A stretch of DNA of 64,000 nt from Streptomyces sulfonofaciens (GTDB lineage Bacteria; Actinomycetota; Actinomycetes; Streptomycetales; Streptomycetaceae), in the NCBI RefSeq assembly GCF_014656295.1, contig NZ_BNCD01000034.1:1-64000 (forward strand), given 5' to 3'. Below, piece by piece: positions 56,659 to 64,000 of this stretch. Each line of letters begins with the position of its first letter. Within the stretch, counting starts at the first letter, position 1. The position numbers and the translations under genes were made by a program. The notes below the pieces were generated by a model that was not told where the DNA came from, ran no database searches, and worked only from the letters and a program-made list of their open reading frames with translations.

Positions 56659-57064
56659 CCGTGTGGGTCGCCGTGCCTGGGGCGGCACGGTCCTCCTTGT
56701 CCATACGCACGGCGGCGGTCCGGTGTTCAACGTGCCGTCCGTCTCTTTCGGCACGGGATGCGCATCCGCGCGCCTGCCAGGCCCGCCCCGCACTCCGGCG
56801 ACCGACCCTACGCCGCGTTCGTAGCACCATCTGCGCCGGCCGTGACGTGCGGTGGAAAGCACCGGTCAAGCGCCCCGCGCGGACCCACTGCCCTGGGTCG
56901 ATGCGCACGGAAGTCACGGCGCTGCGCTGCGCCGCCCCCCTGCGCGAGGGCGGCTCGCCGCCCGGTCCGGTCGAGGCCGACGACCGGATCACCTGTGTGG
57001 TGAAAGGGAATGTCGTCCTCACTGGCAGCGGTGGCAGACGTGACCACCGCTGCTCTGGGTACGC

Positions 57065-57144
57065 TGCGTGACTGCGTGACTGCGTGACTGCGTGACTGCG
57101 TGACTGCGTGACTGCGTGACTGCGTGACTGCGTGACTGCGTGAC
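57065..57144. repeat. Ten-copy 8-bp tandem repeat
   Basis: Ten perfect copies of TGCGTGAC occupy 57065-57144. Because the unit is not a multiple of three, copy-number change would alter any frame crossing it. No gene with domain resemblance covers it. It lies about 460 bp upstream of the Rieske ATG. It is a simple-sequence minisatellite-like tract, not a CRISPR array, because there are no spacers. Confidence 0.93.
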
Positions 57145-57516
57145 TGCTGCTCGGGCGGGGCGACGCGCCAAGCCCACTCCGTCCTGGCCGGTTGCCCCAG
57201 AAGATACCGATGAGCCCCTGACCTGCCGCGATAGGTAGCTGTAGATCGCTGCCTGTGCGATGGCCTTTCGGCTGTTCTACGTGCGTACCTGTCGGTTCAA
57301 GCGAAGGTTGGGCAGGCCACACGAGACCTCCACTGTGGGCGGGGCCTGTCTCGGCTCTACGCGGAGACGTGGGAGGCGCTGTGGCAGGGCCGGATGCTCG
57401 GAGGCCGAGGGCTTCCGGTGGCGGCCGCTGGGTACCGGGCACGTTCGTGTCGTACAGCGCGGCGAACCGCTCCGTGCTGCAGGCCCCAGCGGGTCCGAGG
57501 ACCATGCGCCGGGCGG

Positions 57517-57786
57517 TGTTTGCACGATGGCATCAAGGTCGTCCTGCTCCTTCGGCATACGTAGGACGGCGTCGTCGGCGCAGTGCTGCGAGGTGACGTC
57601 CAGTTCGACGGTGTGAAGAGGCACCTCGCTGTGGTCCGTGCTCGTCCAGGCGGCGTTCGACCATGGTCTGCTCATCGCCGAGGACGAAGACGCCGACGTG
57701 CTGGGACGTGGTGACGTCCGCAGTGCCACCCGCTCGGCCGCGATGGGATGGTCGCGGGAGAGCAGGCAGACGAAGTCCTCCCCGAA
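57517..57786 (-). pseudogene. Remnant of a LysR-type regulator, effector domain
   Basis: The peptide fragments 'FGEDFVCLLSRDHPIAAERV', 'HVGVFVLGDEQTMVERRLDE' and 'VPLHTVELDVTSQHCADDAV' with 'LRMPKEQ' appear in order on the minus strand but in two frames. They resemble the effector-binding half of LysR proteins. No HTH was found upstream. The gene is therefore decayed by at least two frameshifts and truncation. Confidence 0.5.
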
Positions 57787-58278
57787 GGGCCGTGACTGCG
57801 ACGGGCGGCGACGGGCCCGGCACGAGCGGCCGACGGCAGCGATCGTCGTGTGAGGCGCGGACAGGTGTCCGAGGAGAACCGCAGGCGGGCACCCGCGGCC
57901 TCCCGATGACGCACCTGAGCGGATCCCGGCCGCGCGCACCGCTGGAACCGGCCGGGAGGACACGGTCACCCCCCTCGTGAAGCGCCCGGGATCACTCACC
58001 CGGCCCGGTCGGAAATCGCCTACCTGATCAAGGGGCCCCTCGTTCAGGTAGTCCTGCACATGCCGCCGACGCGCCACGGCGCCCGGCACGTCGCCGCCGG
58101 GGTCTGTCGTGAAACGGAAGGTTGCCGTGCGCGGGGAGGGGGTACGACCCACACTCCGGACGACTCGACCGGCCCATCTCCGACCACGCGCGCCGGTACG
58201 CGTGGGTGTGGCCGGACGCACCGGCACGGCAGTCACGGCCGAGCCCGGTGCCGCGGGGGCCGGGGGCGGGAAGCGGGA
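57787..58278. other. Spacer between the lysR remnant and trypco2
   Basis: This 492-bp stretch has no convincing gene; frames that cross it lack domain resemblance. It probably contains the upstream part of the decayed LysR gene and the promoter of the trypco2 gene. The last 30 bp are G-rich and may serve as ribosome-binding region. Confidence 0.4.
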
Positions 58279-58578
58279 ATGATCGAGTTGGCCAGTGTGA
58301 TCAGGGACCTCCGCGAGGAGCTGGAAAGAGCCGTGGCCGCGGCGGAGGGCGCCGCGCTCCGGTTCGAGCTGGAGACGGTCGAACTGGAGGTCTCCGTAGC
58401 CGTCGAGCGATCCGGTGAGGCCGGCGCGCGGGCCCGGTTCTGGGTGCTGGAGGCGAACGCCGGCGCCGCCGCGGGGGCCACGTCCACACAGCGTCTCACC
58501 CTGGCGCTGCGGCCGACCCTCCGAGGAGCCGGCAGCCCGCCGTACGTGCGTGGTGCCGCCGCTCCGTATGAGCGGTGA
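58279..58578 (+). CDS. Trypsin-co-occurring domain 2 (trypco2) protein
   Basis: This 99-residue protein matches the trypco2 pattern: MIELASVIRDLREELERA, 'ALRFELETVELEVSVAVERS', 'ARARFWVLEAN' and 'STQRLTLALRPTL'. In published comparative work, such domains accompany trypsin-like proteases in bacterial conflict systems. ATG 58279 has an AAGCGGGA stretch before it. Its stop overlaps the next gene's GTG (GTGA, 58575-58578), so both are translated together. Confidence 0.84.
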   Translation: MIELASVIRDLREELERAVAAAEGAALRFELETVELEVSVAVERSGEAGARARFWVLEANAGAAAGATSTQRLTLALRPTLRGAGSPPYVRGAAAPYER

Positions 58579-61460
58579 GCTTCACCGACGGCGGCCGCCG
58601 CGCCACCGGACTCGACCCGCACCGCTTGGTGCAGATCGTCGTCACCCAACGCACGGGTGAACGGTGGCGCGGCTCCGGGTACCAGATGACCCGTACGTCG
58701 GTGCTGACCGCGGCGCACGTGGTGGGCGATGCGGAGTCGCTGCTGCTGTGCGCGCTGCCCGCGGCGGGCGGCACGACGGCGGCCGGGGGGATGCGGACGG
58801 ACGGCGCGCCGGACGTCACCGTCATGGAGGCCCCGGGGCGGGTGGTGTGGTCCGACGACGAGCTGGACATCGCCGTGGTCGAGATCCTCCCGGCGGCCGG
58901 CCCGGGCGGCTGGCGGCCCGGGGGCGTCCTCCCGGTGCGGTACGCCTCCGTCGCGGCGCCCGTGGACTGCGAGGTGCTCGGCTTCCCGCTGTTCAAGCTG
59001 CGTCCGGACACCGTGTCCCGGCACCGGCGGACGAAGGAGGCGATCTGGTACCGCGACACCCACCACGCCCGCGGTACCACCACCCCCTGGTCGAACCTGG
59101 TCGCCCGCGAGCTGGAGATCTCCCTCGACTCGCCGGGGCCCCGTGCCGAACCCGGACGCTCGCCCTGGGAGGGTATGTCCGGGGCCGTGGTGTGGAGCGG
59201 CGGGTGCGTCATCGGAGTCGTCACCCGGCACTACGACGAGGGTCTGCACCGGCTGACGGCGAGCAAGACGGAGCGCTGGTACCGCCTTCCGCCCGACCGG
59301 TTCGACACCCTCCAGAGGCTGACGGGGTTGCCCGCCCGTCCCGGCGGCCTCGTGCGGCTGCCTCCGCCGAACAACCCGCCCGGCTGGACCGCGCCGCCGG
59401 AGCGGCCGGGCGCGGCGGACGCCCGCTCGGCGGCCGAGAGCCTGGCGCGTGCGGTGCGTGAGCAGTGGCGCGGCGAGGAGCAGCGGCAGCGGGCGACCAG
59501 CCGGTACCGCATCCAGGTGCGCTTCGACTGCACCCGGCGCAACGTGTACGAGCACTGGGCCGGCATCCGCACCCCGCTCGCGGACACCCTCGTGCCGCCC
59601 AGGGAACTGGCCGACCCGCTTCCCCTGAACGGCAGGCTCGACGAGATCGTGGACGTGTACCGATCGGTGCCGTCCGGGCGGCTGGTGGTGCTGGGCGGCG
59701 TCGGCGCCGGCAAGACGGTCCTCGTCTCCCGCTTCGTCCTCGGCCTGCTGCACCAGCGCGCTCCGGGCGACCGGGTGCCCGTCGTCTTCCAGGTGGGCTC
59801 CTGGGACCCGACGCGGCAGTCGCTGAAGGAGTGGATGCGCGGCCGACTGCTGCGCGACTACCCGTTCCTGGAGGCCCCCGTTGACGATGGACGGAGCCAG
59901 GCGCTCGCGGTGCTCGACGAGGACCTGGTCCTGCCCGTCCTCGACGGCTTCGACGAGATCGGCACCGCCCTCCAGGGGACCGCGCTGGGGGAACTCGGCC
60001 GCACCGACCTCCCGCTGATGCTCACCAGCCGCCCCGACGAGTACGGCTGGGCGGCGCTCCGGGGCGTGCTCACCCGGGCTGCCGTGATCGAGCTGGAGGC
60101 ACTGACGGTCCCGGACTACGCCGACTACCTGCACTTCGCCAGCCGCCCGATCCGCAGCGACGGCGAGCGCAGCACCGTCTGGGAGCCTGTGCTGCACCGG
60201 CTGAACGAGCAGCCGCGCACCCGTGGCGCGGAGCATCTCGCGCAGGCGCTGTCCTCACCGCTGATGGTGACCATGGCACGCACCATCTACGACGGGACGT
60301 CCGGCCGGGACCCACGGGACATGCTCGACGAGACGCGGTTCGACTCCGCCGAGGCGCTGGAGGAGCACCTGCTCGCCGCGTTCGTCCCCGCTGTCTACGA
60401 GAACCGCCCGGGGCTGCCGGCGCGCCGCCGCCATCGCTGGACTCCGGAACTCGCGGAACGCCGGCTCGGTTTCCTCGCCGCCCACCTGGAAGGTCTCAGT
60501 ACCGAGGACCGGCGCTACCGCGACATCGCCTGGTGGGAACTGGGCACCACCCTGCCTCGTTCCGTGCGCGTTCTCGTGATCGGTTTCCTGGCAGCGCTGG
60601 CCTTCGGAGTGACCACAGGAATCGGGAACATCCCCGTGGATCTCGTCACCACCGCGCAGAGTCTCTCTTTCGCCGTGGTCCGCGGAATTATCGTCGGATC
60701 ACTGCACGGCCTGGCGGTCGGTGTAGCCTTCGGCGCCGCGTACGGATACATGTCCCGTAGTGGGCCACCGGAGCCTTCCCGGCTCTCCGTCGGTTTCTCC
60801 CGAGGGGGCGGAAAGCGGCGCGCGGCCGGTGCGCCGCGGTTCCTGATCGGCTTCGGGCTGGGTATGCCGGCGGGCGTTGTGCTGGTGCTGCTCGACCGGG
60901 GACCCGTCGGCTGGCTGGGCTACGACGACGGGAACGACGGCGGACTCCAGGGGGCGTTCCTACTGCCGTGCCTGCTCGGCGTCGGCGCCTGGCTGGCGCT
61001 CTCCGTCGCGCACTGGGCCATGACGCCGGTCGACCGCCGCTCAGTTGCCAGCGTGTCCGGTTCCCTGGCCACCAACCGTGTGAACACCCTGTTCCACATG
61101 GTCGTCTGGATGCTGGTCATGGGGGTGCCCGCCGGGCTGGGGGCCGGTCTCCAGGGGGGACCGCTGTGGGGATTCCTGGCCGGACTCGTCTTCGGCCTCG
61201 AGGCGGCTTTCGGGGGAGGGCTCGGATACGGGCTGAGCTTCACGGCCTGGGGGCAGTGGGTGGCGCTGGTGCGTATCTGGCTGCCGCTGCGCGGAAAGGT
61301 CCCATGGGCTGTGACGGCATTCCTGGAGGACGCTCTCGACCGCAACGTCCTGCGCCAGACCGGGGCCGTCTATCAGTTCCGGCACGTGCGACTTCAGGAA
61401 CACCTGACACACGCTTATCACGCGCACCACAACCTCGGCCAAAAACGGGACAGCCCTTAG
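58575..61460 (+). CDS. Trypsin-NACHT-transmembrane protein
   Basis: This 961-residue protein combines a trypsin-like protease (about 15-250; His48 in TAAHVV, Asp98 in DELDIAVV, Ser202 in GMSGAVV), a NACHT NTPase (about 350-600; Walker A GGVGAGKT at 374-381, Walker B LDGFDE at 456-461, 'LMLTSRPDEY') and a C-terminal region with about six to eight membrane segments (about 650-930) ending in 'FRHVRLQEHL'. This layout fits conflict-type or antiphage NACHT systems in which the protease is the effector. Membrane segments replace the usual sensor repeats. It overlaps trypco2 and has no other partner. Confidence 0.88.
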   Translation: MSFTDGGRRATGLDPHRLVQIVVTQRTGERWRGSGYQMTRTSVLTAAHVVGDAESLLLCALPAAGGTTAAGGMRTDGAPDVTVMEAPGRVVWSDDELDIAVVEILPAAGPGGWRPGGVLPVRYASVAAPVDCEVLGFPLFKLRPDTVSRHRRTKEAIWYRDTHHARGTTTPWSNLVARELEISLDSPGPRAEPGRSPWEGMSGAVVWSGGCVIGVVTRHYDEGLHRLTASKTERWYRLPPDRFDTLQRLTGLPARPGGLVRLPPPNNPPGWTAPPERPGAADARSAAESLARAVREQWRGEEQRQRATSRYRIQVRFDCTRRNVYEHWAGIRTPLADTLVPPRELADPLPLNGRLDEIVDVYRSVPSGRLVVLGGVGAGKTVLVSRFVLGLLHQRAPGDRVPVVFQVGSWDPTRQSLKEWMRGRLLRDYPFLEAPVDDGRSQALAVLDEDLVLPVLDGFDEIGTALQGTALGELGRTDLPLMLTSRPDEYGWAALRGVLTRAAVIELEALTVPDYADYLHFASRPIRSDGERSTVWEPVLHRLNEQPRTRGAEHLAQALSSPLMVTMARTIYDGTSGRDPRDMLDETRFDSAEALEEHLLAAFVPAVYENRPGLPARRRHRWTPELAERRLGFLAAHLEGLSTEDRRYRDIAWWELGTTLPRSVRVLVIGFLAALAFGVTTGIGNIPVDLVTTAQSLSFAVVRGIIVGSLHGLAVGVAFGAAYGYMSRSGPPEPSRLSVGFSRGGGKRRAAGAPRFLIGFGLGMPAGVVLVLLDRGPVGWLGYDDGNDGGLQGAFLLPCLLGVGAWLALSVAHWAMTPVDRRSVASVSGSLATNRVNTLFHMVVWMLVMGVPAGLGAGLQGGPLWGFLAGLVFGLEAAFGGGLGYGLSFTAWGQWVALVRIWLPLRGKVPWAVTAFLEDALDRNVLRQTGAVYQFRHVRLQEHLTHAYHAHHNLGQKRDSP

Positions 61461-61551
61461 TGGAACCAAAGGCGACGGCAATCGCGTCGTTTTCCCTATC
61501 GTGAGAAGACGGGGAGAAGTACGCCCGCACCGGCGATCAGGGGAGGAAACA

Positions 61552-62331
61552 ATGAAGTCGACGGTCAGAATCGCCGCGGCCTCGGGCATGGTGGCCGTGT
61601 TCGCCGGAGTGGTGGGAGCGGGAAGCGCACAGGCGCAGTCCGTTTCCAGGACCCTGCTGTACTCCTGCAACCTGAGCGTTGTCCACGTGCCCGTCAAGGG
61701 AGTGGTCCACGCCGAGGTGCCTGACGGGGCCGTGGCGGGCCGGGCCACCGGGACGTCGACCATCAGCGTGGGGACGACGCTCGACGCGCAGTACGTGGAC
61801 GTGCTCCGCACACTGGAGGTCGCGAGCGTCGAGACCACCTTGGAGACCGGCATCGAAGTCACCGGGGCGGGCGGCACGCGCAGCATTCCGCTGCGGCTCA
61901 CGGCCCCGGAGCTTCGCCTCCCGTCGTCCGGTTCGATGCGTGTCACCGCGTCAGGCACGGTGCCGGGACAGACTTTCGGTACTCCGGGCACGGTCAGCCT
62001 GCACGCCGGTGACTTCACGCTGCATGCCACCGCGGTGAAGACGGACGGCGAGAAGATCAGGAACGTGAACGTGTCCTGCGCGCTGAAGACCGAGCACGAC
62101 GTCCTCGCCTCCGTCCAGGTGCAGGCCGCGGGAAGCGGAACGTCGAGCACCGACCCGTCCTCCGCGGGGCACCGGCAGACCGCCGGCGCGGACCTGGGCG
62201 GTGACGAGCTGGCCGACACCGGGCAGTCCACGGCCTGGCTGATCCCGGTGTCCGCGGGTACCGCCGCGGCTGGTGCCGCCGCCGTCGGCACGGTGTGGTT
62301 GCGCCGCCGGCGCTCCGGCCAGCACACCTGA
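61552..62331 (+). CDS. Secreted DUF6801-like protein with LAxTG-like anchor
   Basis: This 259-residue protein has a signal peptide (cleavage near AQA-Q), a beta-rich extracellular domain (about 35-190, 'LLYSCNLSVVHVPV' at its start), a Ser/Thr-rich linker, and a C-terminal LADTG-hydrophobic-RRRR motif of the class E sortase type found in Streptomyces. It is likely displayed on the cell wall. ATG 61552 follows AGGGGAGGAAAC; the frame is open to 61501. No sortase gene is nearby. Confidence 0.82.
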   Translation: MKSTVRIAAASGMVAVFAGVVGAGSAQAQSVSRTLLYSCNLSVVHVPVKGVVHAEVPDGAVAGRATGTSTISVGTTLDAQYVDVLRTLEVASVETTLETGIEVTGAGGTRSIPLRLTAPELRLPSSGSMRVTASGTVPGQTFGTPGTVSLHAGDFTLHATAVKTDGEKIRNVNVSCALKTEHDVLASVQVQAAGSGTSSTDPSSAGHRQTAGADLGGDELADTGQSTAWLIPVSAGTAAAGAAAVGTVWLRRRRSGQHT

Positions 62332-62348
62332 GCCCGACTGCCGTACCG

Positions 62349-62492
62349 TCACCCGTACTGGCAGCCGGTCCTCGACGTCCAGGCGATCGCATCGATCACT
62401 TCGCGATGGTCACGCCGGCGACCACCTCGCATCGGTGCCCGCTCCGGGAACAGCGGCTCGGTCCGCACCCACCGCGCCTCAGCCAACGGCAC
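62349..62492 (-). pseudogene. IS5-family transposase N-terminal fragment
   Basis: About 47 residues resemble the N-terminus of IS5-type transposases: VPLAEARWVRTEPLFPERAP then 'RGGRRRDHREVIDAIAW'. The rest of the transposase is absent; the sequence ends at a stop next to the LAxTG gene. It reads in the same frame as the XRE remnant upstream, possibly by chance or as the result of deletion. Confidence 0.75.
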
Positions 62493-63138
62493 ACCCGGAC
62501 CGACGACCACGTGCTGCAAACGGAACTGCCCAGGGGCCCGAGGGAACCGGGAAACGTGAGACGCTCCGCTGTCGGTGTGCCCGCCACCGGCGAGAACAGC
62601 GCGAGGATCTGTGCGCTCCTCGTCGACGAGCACCTGGCAGTCGAATACCAGGAGGCCCACCTCGGGGTGCAGGATCCGCTTGCGTCTGCTGCGCATCACT
62701 CCCACCGAATGCGGACGCCACAGGGCCTCGCATTCGGGACTCGCCCGTAGCAGCCGTTCGACCAGGTCCTTCGCCTGCGCGTCGTCGCGGCGGACGGCGG
62801 CGGCCCGCAGGTCGGCGAAGAGCGCCCTGGACTCCGTCGCGTGGTCCTGAACCGGATACCCGGCCCGGGCACGGGGATCGGTGAACCACCGGTACACCAC
62901 CGTGCCCGCGGCACCGCGCAACCGGGTGAGATCCCCGAAGACGGCCCGTGCCGGATCGTTCTGGACCAGGGTGGCACCGAGGTCGGTCATCACCTGGGCC
63001 GGGACATCGGGAAGACGGTCCAGCACACCGAGCAGGCCAGGCGCGACGTGGTCGTCGGACCGCCTGCGGTCCGGCGGTCGGTGCCCGGCCAGCCGGAAGA
63101 GATGGTCGCGCTCGTCCAAGGTCAGGCGCAGTGCCCTG
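62493..63138 (-). pseudogene. XRE regulator with MmyB-like domain, N-terminus lost
   Basis: The minus-strand frame covers most of the ligand-binding domain of an XRE/MmyB-type regulator: 'TLDERDHLFRLAGHRPPDR', 'VMTDLGATLVQNDPARAVFG', 'RASPECEALWRPH' and 'SRRKRILHPEVGLLVFDCQV'. The N-terminal HTH (about 70 residues) is missing, because the frame meets an SDR fragment near 63139. A short ATG start exists at 63119, but without DNA-binding capacity. Confidence 0.8.
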
Positions 63139-63144
63139 GCGCTC

Positions 63145-63799
63145 CGCGGCCGTTCGCGCCGCCGTGCAGCGCGCTGAGGAGACGTTCGGCGGCATCGACG
63201 TGCTGGTCAACAACGCAGGTCACATGCTGGTCGGCGCCATCGAAGAGGTCGAGGAGGAGCAGGCCCGGGCCCAGATGGACGTCAACTACTTCGGTGCGCT
63301 GTGGGCCACTCGGGCCGTGCTGCCCGGGATGCGGGAGCGCCGGGCGGGCCGGATCCTGCAGGTCTCCTCACCCGGGGGCCTGGTCGCCTATCCGGCGCTC
63401 GGCATCTACCGGGCATCCAAGTGGGCCCTGGAGGCGATGAGCGAGTCGCTCGCGGCCGAAGTCGCCGCGTACGGCATCCACGTCACGTTGATCGAGCCGG
63501 TCATGTTCCCCACCGGTCTGGCGGCCGGGTCCCCGCAGGCCCGGCAGGATCCGGCGTACGCCCATGCCCGGCAGGCGCTGTTCGCGGGGGCAGGAGCCGG
63601 CGGCTTCACACCGGGTGATCGCGCAGCGACGGCCGAGGCCCTCCTCACGCTCGTGGAGACGCCCGAGCCGCCCATGCGGGTCCTGTTCAGGACCGGAGGC
63701 CTGGAGGCTCTGCGCACCGAGTACTCCGGCCGGCTTGCCGGGCTGGATCAGTGGGACCACCTCTCGCGCCTCGCGCAGGGAAAGCCGAGCGGATCATGA
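63145..63799 (+). pseudogene. Short-chain dehydrogenase, N-terminus lost
   Basis: The frame starts at 'AVRAAVQRAEETFGGIDVLV' and includes NNAGHMLVGAIEEV, catalytic Ser in ILQVSSPGG, Y-x3-K in 'YRASKWALEAM' and a full C-terminus. The Rossmann glycine motif and about 70 residues are missing; they are replaced by the truncated XRE gene on the other strand. The remaining protein could not bind NAD(P) normally. Confidence 0.8.
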
Positions 63800-64000
63800 G
63801 CCGCCCCTGCCCGGGCGCCGAGCGCACGGCGGATCCGGACGGACAAAAACACGGCAGTCCGGCCGACGGTTCCCTGCACGTGCCGGGCGCCGACCTCGCC
63901 TGCACGGTGAAGGGCGAAGGCGACGTGGTCCTCCACGGCCACGGGCTCACCTCCAGCCGCGCGGCGGACGCTGCCCGCGGCCTGGTGGACTACCGCCCGG
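63796..64000 (+). CDS. Alpha/beta hydrolase, N-terminal part
   Basis: The frame begins at ATG 63796, overlapping the SDR stop (ATGA), and continues past the window end. The first 68 residues end with 'VVLHGHGLTSSRAADAARGL', the oxyanion-loop HG-x-G region of alpha/beta hydrolases. The nucleophile elbow lies outside the window. The coupling with the truncated SDR suggests an old SDR-hydrolase operon. Confidence 0.65.
   Translation, partial: MSRPCPGAERTADPDGQKHGSPADGSLHVPGADLACTVKGEGDVVLHGHGLTSSRAADAARGLVDYRP

Noticed and set aside
57065..57144. CRISPR array
   Set aside because: The units are contiguous 8-mers without spacers, so it is a simple tandem repeat.

Overview
This window is high-GC DNA with frequent GTG starts, many start codons that could be leaderless, and gene content typical of Streptomyces: a DUF881/small-basic-protein pair, a GarA-like FHA protein beside an FtsR-type MerR regulator, DUF5999, a GCS2 ligase, a MocR regulator and rare TTA (bldA-type) codons. 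From memory, the first 19 kb follow the order around SCO1389 to SCO1372 of S. coelicolor; this was not checked by alignment.

Layout. 1-130: the 3' end of a 5S rRNA gene and a strong terminator, i.e. the end of an rRNA operon. 0.3-19 kb: conserved core, with a eukaryote-type cardiolipin synthase candidate, a mannose-1-P guanylyltransferase/phosphomutase fusion, DUF881-sbp-DUF881, FHA, FtsR, a DUF151 nuclease-like protein, a second MerR, DNA polymerase IV, a PRC-barrel protein, a tandem glycine riboswitch driving gcvP, DUF5999, a GCS2 ligase and a CPBP protease.

19.2-36.3 kb: a biosynthetic cluster that I cannot match to a known product. A tightly coupled minus-strand operon (four successive 4-bp overlaps) encodes a fatty acyl-AMP ligase fused to a carrier domain, an AurF-like diiron oxygenase, a freestanding carrier protein, a class II aaRS-like amino acid:carrier ligase, a C-C-A-T-TE NRPS whose A domain reads as serine-specific, and a methyltransferase. 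An EamA exporter and an M20 amidohydrolase follow. A divergent regulator with two TTA codons is followed by a convergent set: PurC-like ligase, SDR, a small unknown protein and a HAD phosphatase. TTA codons also occur in the FAAL, the exporter and a nearby MFS gene. A plausible route is activation of a fatty acid and an amino acid on separate carriers, N-oxidation of a carrier-bound substrate, condensation with Ser on the NRPS, TE release, methylation and export.

36.3-57 kb: accessory and metabolic genes. These include a MITE-like 166-bp element that supplies the stop codon of an MFS gene, a CHAT-protease cassette, a PhzF-like protein, DUF1059, a methyltransferase/MFS pair, PadR, a Clp-N protein, three EamA transporters (one behind a likely leader-peptide attenuator), a MocR regulator with an operator over its start codon and a frameshifted PNPOx-like neighbour, a LysR regulator and a Rieske lipoprotein.

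57-64 kb: eroded and conflict-type DNA. It holds a ten-copy 8-bp tandem repeat, a decayed LysR gene, a trypco2 plus trypsin-NACHT-transmembrane pair of the bacterial conflict-system type, a cell-wall-anchored protein with an LAxTG-like motif, an IS5-type transposase stub, and an XRE regulator and an SDR gene that have both lost their N-termini at one shared junction. An alpha/beta hydrolase runs off the end.
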